Shown piece by piece: positions 17,576-26,080 of a DNA stretch of 34,070 nucleotides. Under the pieces are notes generated by a model. That model searched no databases. It worked only from the letters and a program-made list of their open reading frames with translations, and had not been told where the DNA came from. Position 1 is the first letter of the stretch. Each line of letters starts with the position of its first letter. Location of the stretch: the NCBI RefSeq assembly GCF_015207455.1, contig NZ_JADEWV010000054.1, positions 1-34,070 of the forward strand, written 5' to 3'. The stretch comes from Microcoleus sp. LEGE 07076 (GTDB taxonomy: Bacteria > Cyanobacteriota > Cyanobacteriia > Cyanobacteriales > Microcoleaceae). A program made the position numbers and the translations under genes.

Positions 17576-19420
17576 ATGAAGATCGAGCTGGATATTAATA
17601 CCGTCAAAAACTTAGTTTCTCCTACGGGGGCTTCCGATCCATTAGTTAAAGTAATTTACTTAGCAGAATATCATAGAACTTTGCTAAGGTTAAGTAATCT
17701 CTCTCAAAAAATGCAATCAGAATCACCTAAGTTAATTGATAACTATACCAACTTTTCTCAATCTTTTGAGTTGGTAAAATCTTTTTCTAAAAATGCCCAA
17801 AGAAAGATTTTACGCTATCCATCTTTTAGTGTTTGGTTAGATACTGCTTGGGAATTAGTTAACCGCAAAGCTCATATTCTGTTTCCAGAAATGCACATTA
17901 AGTTTCATCTGGAATCTTTCCCAAAGTTTCTTTTGGCAATGGCAAAATATGATAATGTAGAAAATTTTGAATGTTTTTTATATACCGATCATGCTGGAAT
18001 TATTGCCATACCCGGAGCCGGAATTTATTTACAGCATCCTCAACATCTTGCCTTTCAAAGATTGCGTTTTATTACCACAACTAATGAGAGTTTTAATATT
18101 TATGCGGATGGCAATCAAAATTTGGAGATGATTCAAAATGAAATACCTCATCTCAATAATGGCATTGAATTAAATGCTTTTGATAGCGATTTACGTTTAG
18201 GTGGTCGCTATGATTTGAATTTTGAGGAATTAACACCAACTTCCACTATTAAATGGCTATCTAGTTTAGAGGAAGCTTGGTTTTGGATAGATAGTTGTTC
18301 AACTTTATTAGCAAGTGAAATTTTCATGGGAGTACAATCTTTAGTTCCAGTACATTCTCATGCTATTGATGTTCATAGAAGTCAGACATTTCGCGAAATA
18401 CCTGGACTTCTGGTTTTATCTTGGATGTCAGATACCTCAGTAATAGTAGAAGCTTTAGTCCATGAATACCATCATCACAAACTTAATGCTTTATTAAATT
18501 TAGATCCAATCATTGTAGAAGGTAGTCCTGAAGCAATTTATTATTCTCCTTGGCGTGATGATCCCCGACCTCTCAGTGGTATTTTGCAGGGAATTTATGT
18601 ATTTCAAGCTGTTTTAGAATTTGGGCATAAAATTCTGAAAACAGATATACCTATTTTACAAGAAAAGCGTTTAAAACAAAGAGTATATACTGCGAAACAA
18701 CAACTGCTAACTGCGCTTAAAGTTTTAACAACAAATGCTAAGTTTTCCTTAATTGGTCAAGCATTGATTGAAGCAATAGAAGAAAATATCGATCGAGTTG
18801 AACCTGAAATTTCTCAAACAGAAAAACAACTGATTGACGTTAGATTAAAAGAACATCAGCAGAAATGGGAAGCGGCAAATCTTAATTTAGTCGGAACACA
18901 AATATTGCCAATTCAAGTATCTATTGATTTGGCAAATAATGACAACAATACAATATTGAATCAATCATGTGAATGGCTAGGAATTACACCAAATATTAAT
19001 TTACGTCCCTTAACTTATCTGAGACAACCATTCGATCCAATTCTTGAGACTTTAGTGGCTGTTTACCACGATCGAGGCTTAAAAGAATTAGAAGACATAT
19101 TAAAAGAAACTCAGTTGGGAGATTTAATTTTATTAGACTTAATATGTGGACATACTGCTTATCTTAATCAAGACTATCAGAACGCAGCAGAATTTTATCA
19201 AACTTGTCTTGAGCAATATCCTAATGCTCCTTATTTTTGGCAATGTTTTATGTTTGCATTGAGACATTTAAACCTGTTAGAAGATTACGAATTAATCTTG
19301 CTTAATATAGATAAACTTGTTGCTAATAGTTTAGAAATCAAAAGATTAATCAGGCAAAACTTGAACTCTGAAAATAAAGTTCAAATGATGGTTAAATTAG
19401 TTCAAACATTAGTTAATTAA
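17576..19420 (+). CDS. HExxH-type putative peptide beta-hydroxylase with C-terminal TPR-like region
   Basis: 614 aa. The motif VHEYHHHKL contains H296-E-x-x-H300 in a helix, followed by SPEAIYYSPWRDDPRPLSGILQGIYVF, partly conserved in the HExxH peptide-modification family (TIGR04267-like; the key residues are W, R, D, D, P, R and the G of GILQG). Members of that family, alone or fused to radical SAM enzymes, have been shown to be alpha-ketoglutarate/iron-dependent beta-hydroxylases of RiPP precursors rather than proteases. The region from about residue 525 (AYLNQDYQNAAEFYQTCL) is TPR-like and could bind the leader. The gene starts 39 bases after the radical SAM gene and ends 7 bases before the next, in one operon. 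Hydroxylation of the precursor is inferred from family and position; peptidase activity is the alternative. Confidence 0.8.
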   Translation: MKIELDINTVKNLVSPTGASDPLVKVIYLAEYHRTLLRLSNLSQKMQSESPKLIDNYTNFSQSFELVKSFSKNAQRKILRYPSFSVWLDTAWELVNRKAHILFPEMHIKFHLESFPKFLLAMAKYDNVENFECFLYTDHAGIIAIPGAGIYLQHPQHLAFQRLRFITTTNESFNIYADGNQNLEMIQNEIPHLNNGIELNAFDSDLRLGGRYDLNFEELTPTSTIKWLSSLEEAWFWIDSCSTLLASEIFMGVQSLVPVHSHAIDVHRSQTFREIPGLLVLSWMSDTSVIVEALVHEYHHHKLNALLNLDPIIVEGSPEAIYYSPWRDDPRPLSGILQGIYVFQAVLEFGHKILKTDIPILQEKRLKQRVYTAKQQLLTALKVLTTNAKFSLIGQALIEAIEENIDRVEPEISQTEKQLIDVRLKEHQQKWEAANLNLVGTQILPIQVSIDLANNDNNTILNQSCEWLGITPNINLRPLTYLRQPFDPILETLVAVYHDRGLKELEDILKETQLGDLILLDLICGHTAYLNQDYQNAAEFYQTCLEQYPNAPYFWQCFMFALRHLNLLEDYELILLNIDKLVANSLEIKRLIRQNLNSENKVQMMVKLVQTLVN

Positions 19421-19427
19421 AAAATTC

Positions 19428-20399
19428 ATGAATACAGCAAGTTTGAGCAAACACTTAGTAAATAGTCCTTTTAGCAAATACCTTGAGATCTTTCCTAATG
19501 GGGGACAATTACCTTCTTTTATTGCTACTGTTAAAGGGTTAAAATCGGCAACAGATTTATGGGTGCAAAAGCCAAAATGGAAATCTTTTTGTGAATTAGC
19601 TCAATATTTTGGCTTGTATTATTATGTAGATGCTTATTTTTATCAAGATATGGGAAAATTAAACAGTTTACCTCAAGAGTTATTTACTAAAACTAAAGCT
19701 GTTTTTAGTAAAGAATTTTCTGGGGAAGCTCATGTTTTTATTGCTAAGTCACAAGATGCTTTAACAAATGCAATTGCTTCAGGATGGTATCCTTTAGTTG
19801 TCGGTCAAAGAGTAATTGAAAAACATTTACCAGACCATTATACTTTTGGAAAAGCACTAGGTTATCCCCAATGTTGTCTTGATTTTTTTCAAAAGCGAAA
19901 TCATTGGAATTTTTATAATAATTACTATGAAACTTATCGCCATACAATTAACAAACCTACATATTTATCAAATGGATTATTACGTCATACTCCATTTTCA
20001 CTAATTCCCCACATACCTTGTTCTTTTAATTGTGAAGCATCTATCGAATATGCTCAAAAAAATCGCCTTCTAATTAATGAGGAGAACCCCGAATATTTAG
20101 AAGAAATAGAATATCATTTGCAAACACCAATTTTATGTCTTTCAGAACTTAAGATTTATCGTTTTGAAGGTAACATTGTTGCTGAAAATGTAGTCAACTA
20201 TCAATCTGTAGAGGCAATATCTCCTACATCACAAAATGATTTACTATATCAAATACTTGTTAAAGGTGATGCTTGTATGGTTGAGGGGAATATTATTAGA
20301 GTTTACCGAGACAATTCTCAGATCAGTGCTTATTTTGCGAGAGGTGACAAACATGAAGTAGAGATTCCGTTTTTGATTATTTTTTTCAAAGATACTTAA
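19428..20399 (+). CDS. Cys-rich hypothetical protein, DUF483-like, RiPP-cluster accessory
   Basis: 323 aa, not recognised with certainty. The centre has ALGYPQCCLDFF (C149, C150) and, about 55 residues later, HIPCSFNCEAS. This double-Cys plus HxPCSxxC arrangement resembles the DUF483 family and suggests a metal or Fe-S site; no biochemical role is known to me. There is no signal peptide or membrane span. The start is 7 bases after the stop of the HExxH gene, so expression is surely coupled. It is AT-rich like its neighbours. Possible jobs are precursor binding, a further oxidative step or metal delivery, but none can be read from the sequence. Confidence 0.6.
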   Translation: MNTASLSKHLVNSPFSKYLEIFPNGGQLPSFIATVKGLKSATDLWVQKPKWKSFCELAQYFGLYYYVDAYFYQDMGKLNSLPQELFTKTKAVFSKEFSGEAHVFIAKSQDALTNAIASGWYPLVVGQRVIEKHLPDHYTFGKALGYPQCCLDFFQKRNHWNFYNNYYETYRHTINKPTYLSNGLLRHTPFSLIPHIPCSFNCEASIEYAQKNRLLINEENPEYLEEIEYHLQTPILCLSELKIYRFEGNIVAENVVNYQSVEAISPTSQNDLLYQILVKGDACMVEGNIIRVYRDNSQISAYFARGDKHEVEIPFLIIFFKDT

Positions 20400-20482
20400 T
20401 TGACAAGATAGGTATTCTCAAAAACATTTTCAGGGGCGTATAAAATGTATACTTTAGTTTTAATTAGACGAGGATTAAGATA

Positions 20483-21283
20483 ATGAATCTTGCAGAAAAA
20501 ATTATTAACAATATTCAAGAAAAAGATTTACAATATATTCTTGATTTGGAAAAAAAGATTTTGAATTCTAAATTAACTTTAGATCGAAATTTGTTAATAG
20601 ATGTGGAGGATCAAAAAACCGCCCAACGATATTTCTATCTTTATACACTACCTATGTTAGAAGGACTAGGAATTTTAGAGCAGCAGGAAAATGCTATTTT
20701 TTGGGGGACTGTGCAATTATGTTTAGATTTACATCTAAGATATGTAGATTACATCATAGATGATGATAAAATAGACATAAGCAGATTATTAATTACGGAA
20801 AAGTCTTATAACTATTTATTCCGAGCGCAAATGCTACTAAATCAAAAAGGCTATTTGTGGGGTTCCGATCAAATGGCTATTTATACACAATATTTTGACT
20901 ACGAGAAGGAGGCAAATACCGATCTGTTTCATGATTTTGGTAGCTTATGGAGACGAGTATCTCCTCTATTCATTGTTTCTGGAAGTTACTTGAAATTATC
21001 TGGTAAAATAGTTGATTTTGATTTTTATTACAAACGGTATATAAGTTCTTGGTTGCTCAAAGCAGATTGCTCGGATATTATTAAGGATATTAATAAACAA
21101 AAAACTCCGATTACCTATTTAGTATATAATTACGATGCTCAAATTGATAAGAATGTAATGTTGATGGCTAAGACTATTAACTCTATTGATGTCAAACTCG
21201 ATCGAGGTTTAACTCAAATCAAAAACCACATATCTAACAAACTTCCAATATGGGCAATAATTATTGAAAGTTTGTTGTCTTAA
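20483..21283 (+). CDS. Hypothetical protein with class I isoprenoid-synthase-like Asp-rich motif
   Basis: 266 aa, all-helical in appearance, no membrane span. The segment DLHLRYVDYIIDDDKID has aspartates spaced like the first Asp-rich motif of class I isoprenoid synthases (DDxxD-like, preceded by an aromatic/Arg helix), and the short length fits a reduced domain. A convincing second Asp-rich/NSE motif is not obvious; DFDFYYKRYISSWLLKADCSD is the best candidate region. It follows the DUF483-like gene by 83 bases with its own ribosome binding site (GAGG, ~20472) and is the last gene of the island. If active it might supply or transfer a prenyl group; equally it could be a fold relative without catalysis. 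Functional call is low confidence. Confidence 0.5.
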   Translation: MNLAEKIINNIQEKDLQYILDLEKKILNSKLTLDRNLLIDVEDQKTAQRYFYLYTLPMLEGLGILEQQENAIFWGTVQLCLDLHLRYVDYIIDDDKIDISRLLITEKSYNYLFRAQMLLNQKGYLWGSDQMAIYTQYFDYEKEANTDLFHDFGSLWRRVSPLFIVSGSYLKLSGKIVDFDFYYKRYISSWLLKADCSDIIKDINKQKTPITYLVYNYDAQIDKNVMLMAKTINSIDVKLDRGLTQIKNHISNKLPIWAIIIESLLS

Positions 21284-21635
21284 AGTTTCGCTATCAGACT
21301 TGAGCAGCTTTCGTTTTGATGCTCTCTGTTAATTCTGGCGAATTAGCTCGTAAAGCGCAGAACATCCCGAATCGGCAAAGACCGAGGCCGAATGCTAGCC
21401 GCGTCAGTAAAAGAGTTGGTACTTCTCGCAAAGATTTAATGAAATCTGATAAACTCACATCTTGCACTATTGTCATGAATAGGCTTTCGGGCCTGTTCCA
21501 CAAAGAATGAGTTTTCTTGTGGGCCGTTGCTCCTAGCCTGCCCGTAAAAGGCTTATTGACGAATAGTGCAACATCTCAGATAAACCACAAGGCACTAACC
21601 GTTCAGCGGTAAGGTGATCTTCGGCGCACCCTACA
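21284..21635. other. Spacer between RiPP island and IS, degenerate coding remnants
   Basis: 352 bases with composition like the host chromosome rather than the island. A minus-strand frame 21294-21503 (about 60 residues, LSDFIKSLREVPTLLLTRL then LGLCRFGMFCALRA) looks protein-like but has only a TTG or internal ATG start and no recognisable family. It may be a gene remnant or a dispersed repeat. A GTGGAACAGGCC-like palindrome (21488-21530) and TAGTGCAACATCTCAG (21565-21580) are also repeat-like. Confidence 0.35.
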
Positions 21636-21706
21636 TATAGAACCCATTTGACATCTTTTACGGTCTTATGGTAGCGTGACCGTAAAAGCATTATCCAGTA
21701 GCAGCC

Positions 21707-22015
21707 ATGCCTTATTATAGCAGTCTAACGGATTCAGAATGGGAAATAATTGAACCCATACTACATGAGATATTGCCCAAAAAGAACCGAACTAGACCAT
21801 GTAACTGGACAAAAAGAGAAATCTTAGATGGAATTTTCTATCAACTAAAAAACGGCTGCAATTGGCAAGACTTACCTAAAGACTTGCCCCCCTATTCCAC
21901 TGTATATTGGCATTATAAACAGTGGCGACAACAGGGAGTCATAGAAGAGCTGATGAGGGTGTTACATGAGAAAGTGCGTGAACAGGTAAAAAAAAAGCCA
22001 AATGGACTACATTGA
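21707..22015 (+). CDS. IS5-family transposase, OrfA
   Basis: 102 aa with the N-terminal DUF4096-type region of IS5-family transposases (LTDSEWEIIEPILHEILP, REILDGIFYQLKNGCNWQDLP, YSTVYWHYKQW), a helix-turn-helix DNA-binding domain. It ends just after a run of nine A (21988-21996) and overlaps OrfB by four bases (ATGA). A -1 slip on the A-run would join it to the DDE domain in a single protein, which is the usual arrangement in this group. Alone it may act as a regulator of transposition. Confidence 0.9.
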   Translation: MPYYSSLTDSEWEIIEPILHEILPKKNRTRPCNWTKREILDGIFYQLKNGCNWQDLPKDLPPYSTVYWHYKQWRQQGVIEELMRVLHEKVREQVKKKPNGLH

Positions 22016-22560
22016 TGATTATAGACTCACAAGCCGTAAAAAATACTTGTAATGCTAGTATTGAGTCAAAGGGGTTTTGTTTCTACAAGTCTACCAATGG
22101 TATTAAAAGACACCTAGTCGTTGATACATTAGGGTTTCCATTCTTTACACACGGAACTAAAGCTAGTGTGTCAGATGATGCTGGCTTGATTGAAGTTTTG
22201 ACTTTAAACATCGATTATTTTAAGTCCAAACCTCTAAATATTCCGAAAATTACACTTTTACTAGACAATGGTTATCATCCCGAACATCTCACAAAAGAGT
22301 TAGAAAAAAATTATCCAGAAATTATGACAAAAATCAAGTTTGAACTTTCAGAAAAGCCATCAAAATCCGAAAAACAAGCTCAAGGAAAATCAGGATTTGT
22401 CCCAGTTAAAGCAAGGTGGGTCATTGAACGGTCAAATGCTTGGATGGAAAGATGTAAAATTTTGGTGAAGAACTTTGAGAGAAGTTTGGCAGCGGCGACT
22501 GCCAAGCTCAACCTTTGTTTGATTAGGCTGATGATTAGAAGGCTTGCACCCTCTTCTTAG
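22012..22560 (+). CDS. IS5-family transposase, OrfB (DDE catalytic part)
   Basis: 182 aa from its own ATG, but probably made mainly as a -1 frameshift fusion with OrfA. The DDE acids are visible: D in MIIDSQAVKNT, D in LLLDNGYHPE, and E in WVIERSNAWMERCK, with the RNase H-fold spacing of IS4/IS5-type transposases. The stop codon overlaps the right terminal inverted repeat. All catalytic residues are kept, so the element may be active. Confidence 0.9.
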   Translation: MMIIDSQAVKNTCNASIESKGFCFYKSTNGIKRHLVVDTLGFPFFTHGTKASVSDDAGLIEVLTLNIDYFKSKPLNIPKITLLLDNGYHPEHLTKELEKNYPEIMTKIKFELSEKPSKSEKQAQGKSGFVPVKARWVIERSNAWMERCKILVKNFERSLAAATAKLNLCLIRLMIRRLAPSS

Positions 22561-22603
22561 ATGTCAAATGGGTTCTATAGAGGTTCTGCGTCCAAGACTG
22601 TTA

Positions 22604-24193
22604 TCAAAATTCTGCATCCATTTGCCGCACGACTGTTAAAGCAGAATAGGAAACACCGGCAGTTCCTTCTCCCGGATGGGTGGAGTCGCCGACTAACCAG
22701 AGGTTTTTAATCGGCGTGCGGTTAGCAAATCCGAAGGGGCCGAAGGTTGGTATTCGCTGGCCGATGCCGCCTACAACTCCTCGATCGCGCGCTGTGTAGC
22801 GGGCAAAGGTGCGGGGTGTGGCTGATTCTTGGTGTACAACTTTTTCGGGTGTCAAATCGAAATATTCGCTCAAACGGCCGATCGCCCCTGCGGTATATTT
22901 TTGCTTCAATCCTTCATAATCAACCGAATTCCACCACATTCTAGTATCAGTAAAAGACGAAGCGATAATTGTCGCCATTCCCTCTGGTGCTCGGCCATCA
23001 CCCGGATGGCTGACAGAAACAAATAATGAATTATTCTCGCCAATTTCGCCGTCGTAGTCGTAGAGAAACTGAAGGTGCGGCGGACAATTTGCCGGAATTG
23101 CGCTTTCGTGCACTCCCAAATATATCACAAATGCCCCGGATGCGGGCGGCAGTTTATCGACTCGATATTTGTAGCCTGCCATTTGAGTTGGGATTTGATT
23201 TGTTGTTTCTGAATTATCTGTTAAAGTTTCTAAAATAGGCTCGCTTGACAATAACTTTACTAGATTTTGTGCGGTCACATTAGCAACAATGCGATCGGCT
23301 GTTTCTGTCCAAACTTCGCCTGTTTTTTGATTGCGAATCACTGTGCCGATGGCTTGGCCGTTACTGGTGACAATACTTTCGACTGTATGGCGCAACAACA
23401 CTTTGCCGCCGTAAAGCTCGATCGCCTCTACAAGTCGATCGCTCAACACCTGCATACTTCCTTCTAGATGATACAATCCCTGCGGCTCTTGGCTTACTCC
23501 CAAAGCTGTCGCCGCGTACAGCAGCGCCGTTTCTTCAGTATCAACTTGAGAATACAATTTTAACTGCAAATCCAGAAAAGTTTTCAAGCGCAAATTGTCT
23601 CCCAACCCGCAAAGCCGCAAAGCATCTCCCACCGTCATAAAAGTGAAAGGTAAAGTAATCAAAGTATCGGGGCGAACTGCTTGAATTAATTGCCAAAAAT
23701 CCCAGAAATTTCTGGGCGGCAAAACTGGATCGCGCCCTTGAAACTTCCAGCTAGCTTGGAACAATGTAGATAATAATTGCCAAAAACGTTCGCTACCAGG
23801 AAACTGCCGCTGTCTTTCTTCCTGCCATTTTTGCGGATCTCGCCAGACGCTAATCGGTTCAGTTTCTCCCGGCAAAAATACCGCACAAGCGGGATCGCAG
23901 GGCGTGGCGGCGGGAAGTTCGATGTTTAATTCTGAGAAAATTCGGTGGTGAATGCCTCCGGGTTCCAATCCTGCAACCTGCGTCGCGCCCACATCGAAGG
24001 TAAAGCCTTTGCGTTTGAAGGTAGAAGCGCAGCCTCCAGGGACGATCGCCTGCTCTAAGACTAGCACTTTGTATCCTCTGCGGGCTAACAGGGCTGCTGC
24101 TGTGAGGCCCCCGATTCCGCCTCCAATTACAGTGACGCTGCCCTTAGTTTCGGCTGCAACGGGTTTGCTCTGAGGGGTGCGATCGCTCGTCAT
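22604..24193 (-). CDS. crtD: C-3',4' carotenoid desaturase, CrtD-like
   Basis: 529 aa from ATG 24193; a longer frame to 24256 adds an N-terminus without family support. The N-terminal dinucleotide-binding motif VIGGGIGGLTAAALLARRGY is followed by PGGCASTFKRKGFTFDVGATQVAG, which fits CrtD rather than prolycopene isomerase CrtH (SAGYFER-type). The C-terminus has the FAD-binding GLWLVGDS-like motif (KNLWLVGDSTHPGEGTAGVS). CrtD introduces the 3',4' double bond in the path to myxol glycosides in cyanobacterial membranes. It is followed downstream by the IS element and preceded by a repeat-rich spacer. The desaturase/isomerase superfamily is certain; the CrtD assignment is moderately so. Confidence 0.8.
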   Translation of the reverse strand: MTSDRTPQSKPVAAETKGSVTVIGGGIGGLTAAALLARRGYKVLVLEQAIVPGGCASTFKRKGFTFDVGATQVAGLEPGGIHHRIFSELNIELPAATPCDPACAVFLPGETEPISVWRDPQKWQEERQRQFPGSERFWQLLSTLFQASWKFQGRDPVLPPRNFWDFWQLIQAVRPDTLITLPFTFMTVGDALRLCGLGDNLRLKTFLDLQLKLYSQVDTEETALLYAATALGVSQEPQGLYHLEGSMQVLSDRLVEAIELYGGKVLLRHTVESIVTSNGQAIGTVIRNQKTGEVWTETADRIVANVTAQNLVKLLSSEPILETLTDNSETTNQIPTQMAGYKYRVDKLPPASGAFVIYLGVHESAIPANCPPHLQFLYDYDGEIGENNSLFVSVSHPGDGRAPEGMATIIASSFTDTRMWWNSVDYEGLKQKYTAGAIGRLSEYFDLTPEKVVHQESATPRTFARYTARDRGVVGGIGQRIPTFGPFGFANRTPIKNLWLVGDSTHPGEGTAGVSYSALTVVRQMDAEF

Positions 24194-24256
24194 AATTGAT
24201 TTATTGTAATATTGCTTAATATTATGCTCATATTTTGCAATAAAAAGCTTCTCCAA

Positions 24257-24821
24257 TTACACTCCTGCAGCGACTTAAGTCTCAGAGCAGTCTTTCGGGT
24301 TGAGTTGACATTGACGGGCACTGTGCAGTGTCTTTAGCGACTGCTAAACGTTTAAAAAATAACACGACAAAGCCAGAGACGAACCCGATTTGGGGCGGGC
24401 AAATCACCCGCCCCAAAAAAAGATTGAGCTTATACCAATTCTCAAAAACTTTGCAACAGTTTTTGTAAGGGCGGGTTCATTTGCTCGTTACCAGGCTCTG
24501 CCTGGTAATGCAGATCCGGAGGCTCTGCCTCCTTTGAGGAAGGCAACTTAGTTAGTAGGCATTAGTTAGTAGGCAGTTGTCAACAGTCAGCAGGCAGTAG
24601 TTAGTAGGCAGTTGTCAACAATAAACAACTCATTAGTCCTCATATCGAGGACTTCTGCTATTAGCCAGGGCTAAGTCTAAGAGCGGTTTTTCTGCTTAAG
24701 TTGACTTGAGACAATATGCAGTGTCCCTAGCGATAGCTTAAACATTTAAGCAATGGTATGAGAAAGCCGGAGATTCTCGATTTGGGGCGGGCAAATCGCC
24801 CGCCCCAAAAAAAGATTGAGC
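24257..24821. repeat. Repeat-rich spacer with two diverged ~155-bp direct copies
   Basis: No gene. Two direct copies (24275-24433 and 24671-24826) share TAAGTCT..AGAGC, GTTGAC, GCAGTGTC, the hairpin GGGGCGGGC..GCCCGCCCC and AAAAAAAGATTGAGCTTA. The second copy overlaps the moeB stop codon. Between them lie small palindromes (CCAGGCTCTGCCTGG and GGAGGCTCTGCCTCC, 24489-24533) and an exact 23-base direct repeat (24563-24585, 24598-24620). Confidence 0.8.
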
Positions 24822-25994
24822 TTAATATTGAGGAACAGACGAATCTACTTCTAGACTCCAAGCATTAATCCCGCCCTTAACATTAATCCCCTCAATTCCC
24901 GCTTCCTTCAAAATACCCAAAGCCTTAGCAGAGCGGCCGCCCATTTTGCAGTGTGCAATCAAGCGATGCCCGTTCAACAATTGCTTGACTTTGGCAACAC
25001 CTTCGCCGTGTTCGATATCCGGCAGAGGCACCAAAACCGACCCAGGAATTTGAGCAATTTGATACTCGTTAGGATTGCGAACATCCAACAGTACAAAATC
25101 CTTCGCACCGCTGTCGATCAACTTTTTAAGTTCCGCGACAGTCATCTCAGAAATTTGTTGCTGTTCTTGAGCTTCTTGAGCTTTAGCTTGAGGAATGCCG
25201 CAGAATTGTTCGTAATCGATTAACTTTTCAATTACCGGGCGCACTGGATTCGGCCGCAGTTTCAATTGGCGGAACGTCATTTCTAAGGCATTGTACAGCA
25301 GCAATCTGCCGCTCAAAGTAGTGCCTTGACCCAAGATAATTTTGATAGCTTCCGTGGCTTGGATAGAACCGACAACACCGCACAAAACGCCTAAAACGCC
25401 GCCTTCTGCACAGGAAGGAACCATCCCTGGAGGCGGGGGTTCGGGGTACAAATCGCGGTAGTTCGGGCCGCCTTCGTAGTTGAAAACAGTTGCTTGTCCT
25501 TCAAATCGGAAGATGGAACCGTAGACGTTGGGCTTGTTTAACAGTACGGCAACGTCGTTCATCAAATAGCGAGTGGGAAAGTTGTCTGTACCGTCGATGA
25601 TGATATCGTAGGGAGTGGCAATGGCGATCGCATTTTCGGAACTAACGCGAGTCTCGTACAAATCAACTTGACAAAAAGGATTAATTTCTAAAATCCGATT
25701 TTTCGCCGATTCAATCTTCAGTTTTCCAACCCAAGAAGTGCCGTGAATCACCTGCCGCTGCAAGTTAGAATGGTCTACAACATCAAAGTCTACAATGCCA
25801 ATGCGACCAACACCGGCTGCTGCTAAATACAGCAGCAGTGGCGAACCGAGTCCTCCCGTACCGATGCAGAGTACACTCGCAGCCTTGAGACGCTTTTGCC
25901 CTTCCAATCCAACTTCAGGGAGGATGAGGTGGCGAGAGTAGCGTTCGTATTCTTGTTTGTTGAGCTGGATCTCGTCCAGATTAGGATTTAGCAT
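24822..25994 (-). CDS. moeB: MoeB/ThiF-type adenylyltransferase fused to rhodanese (MoeBR/MoeZ type)
   Basis: 390 aa. The E1-like part has GTGGLGSP (residues 45-52, ATP loop), IDGTDNFPTRY and PSCAEGG with C195 as the likely thiol. The C-terminal rhodanese domain (from about residue 283) has HCKMGGRS with catalytic C349. The enzyme adenylates the C-terminal Gly-Gly of a ubiquitin-like sulfur carrier (MoaD, ThiS or CysO-like) and the rhodanese domain supplies sulfur to make the thiocarboxylate, for molybdopterin, thiazole or cysteine biosynthesis. The next minus-strand gene upstream is a JAMM protease, which in the mycobacterial CysO pathway removes the added residue from the carrier. Symbol follows family usage; the precise carrier is unknown. 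Confidence 0.92.
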   Translation of the reverse strand: MLNPNLDEIQLNKQEYERYSRHLILPEVGLEGQKRLKAASVLCIGTGGLGSPLLLYLAAAGVGRIGIVDFDVVDHSNLQRQVIHGTSWVGKLKIESAKNRILEINPFCQVDLYETRVSSENAIAIATPYDIIIDGTDNFPTRYLMNDVAVLLNKPNVYGSIFRFEGQATVFNYEGGPNYRDLYPEPPPPGMVPSCAEGGVLGVLCGVVGSIQATEAIKIILGQGTTLSGRLLLYNALEMTFRQLKLRPNPVRPVIEKLIDYEQFCGIPQAKAQEAQEQQQISEMTVAELKKLIDSGAKDFVLLDVRNPNEYQIAQIPGSVLVPLPDIEHGEGVAKVKQLLNGHRLIAHCKMGGRSAKALGILKEAGIEGINVKGGINAWSLEVDSSVPQY

Positions 25995-26080
25995 GATATT
26001 GTGTGTAGCGCAGATTTTGAATTATATCCTATCCGAATCTTTCGTATTTTTGCGTGTTTGTGATTTTTACTAATTATTTC

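Larger units (their letters stand above)
21640..22575 (+). mobile_element. IS5-type insertion sequence, complete, 936 bp
   Basis: Perfect 17-bp terminal inverted repeats (GAACCCATTTGACATCT at 21640-21656, its complement at 22559-22575) bound two overlapping transposase frames. TATA flanks both ends (21636-21639, 22576-22579), consistent with target duplication. Intact ends and open frames suggest recent insertion. It landed between the RiPP island and crtD, 29 bases beyond the crtD stop codon. Confidence 0.9.

Noticed and set aside
24784..24813. Intrinsic terminator for moeB
   Set aside because: On the minus strand the T-run precedes the hairpin rather than following it, and the same block occurs at 24392-24420, so it is treated as a repeat.
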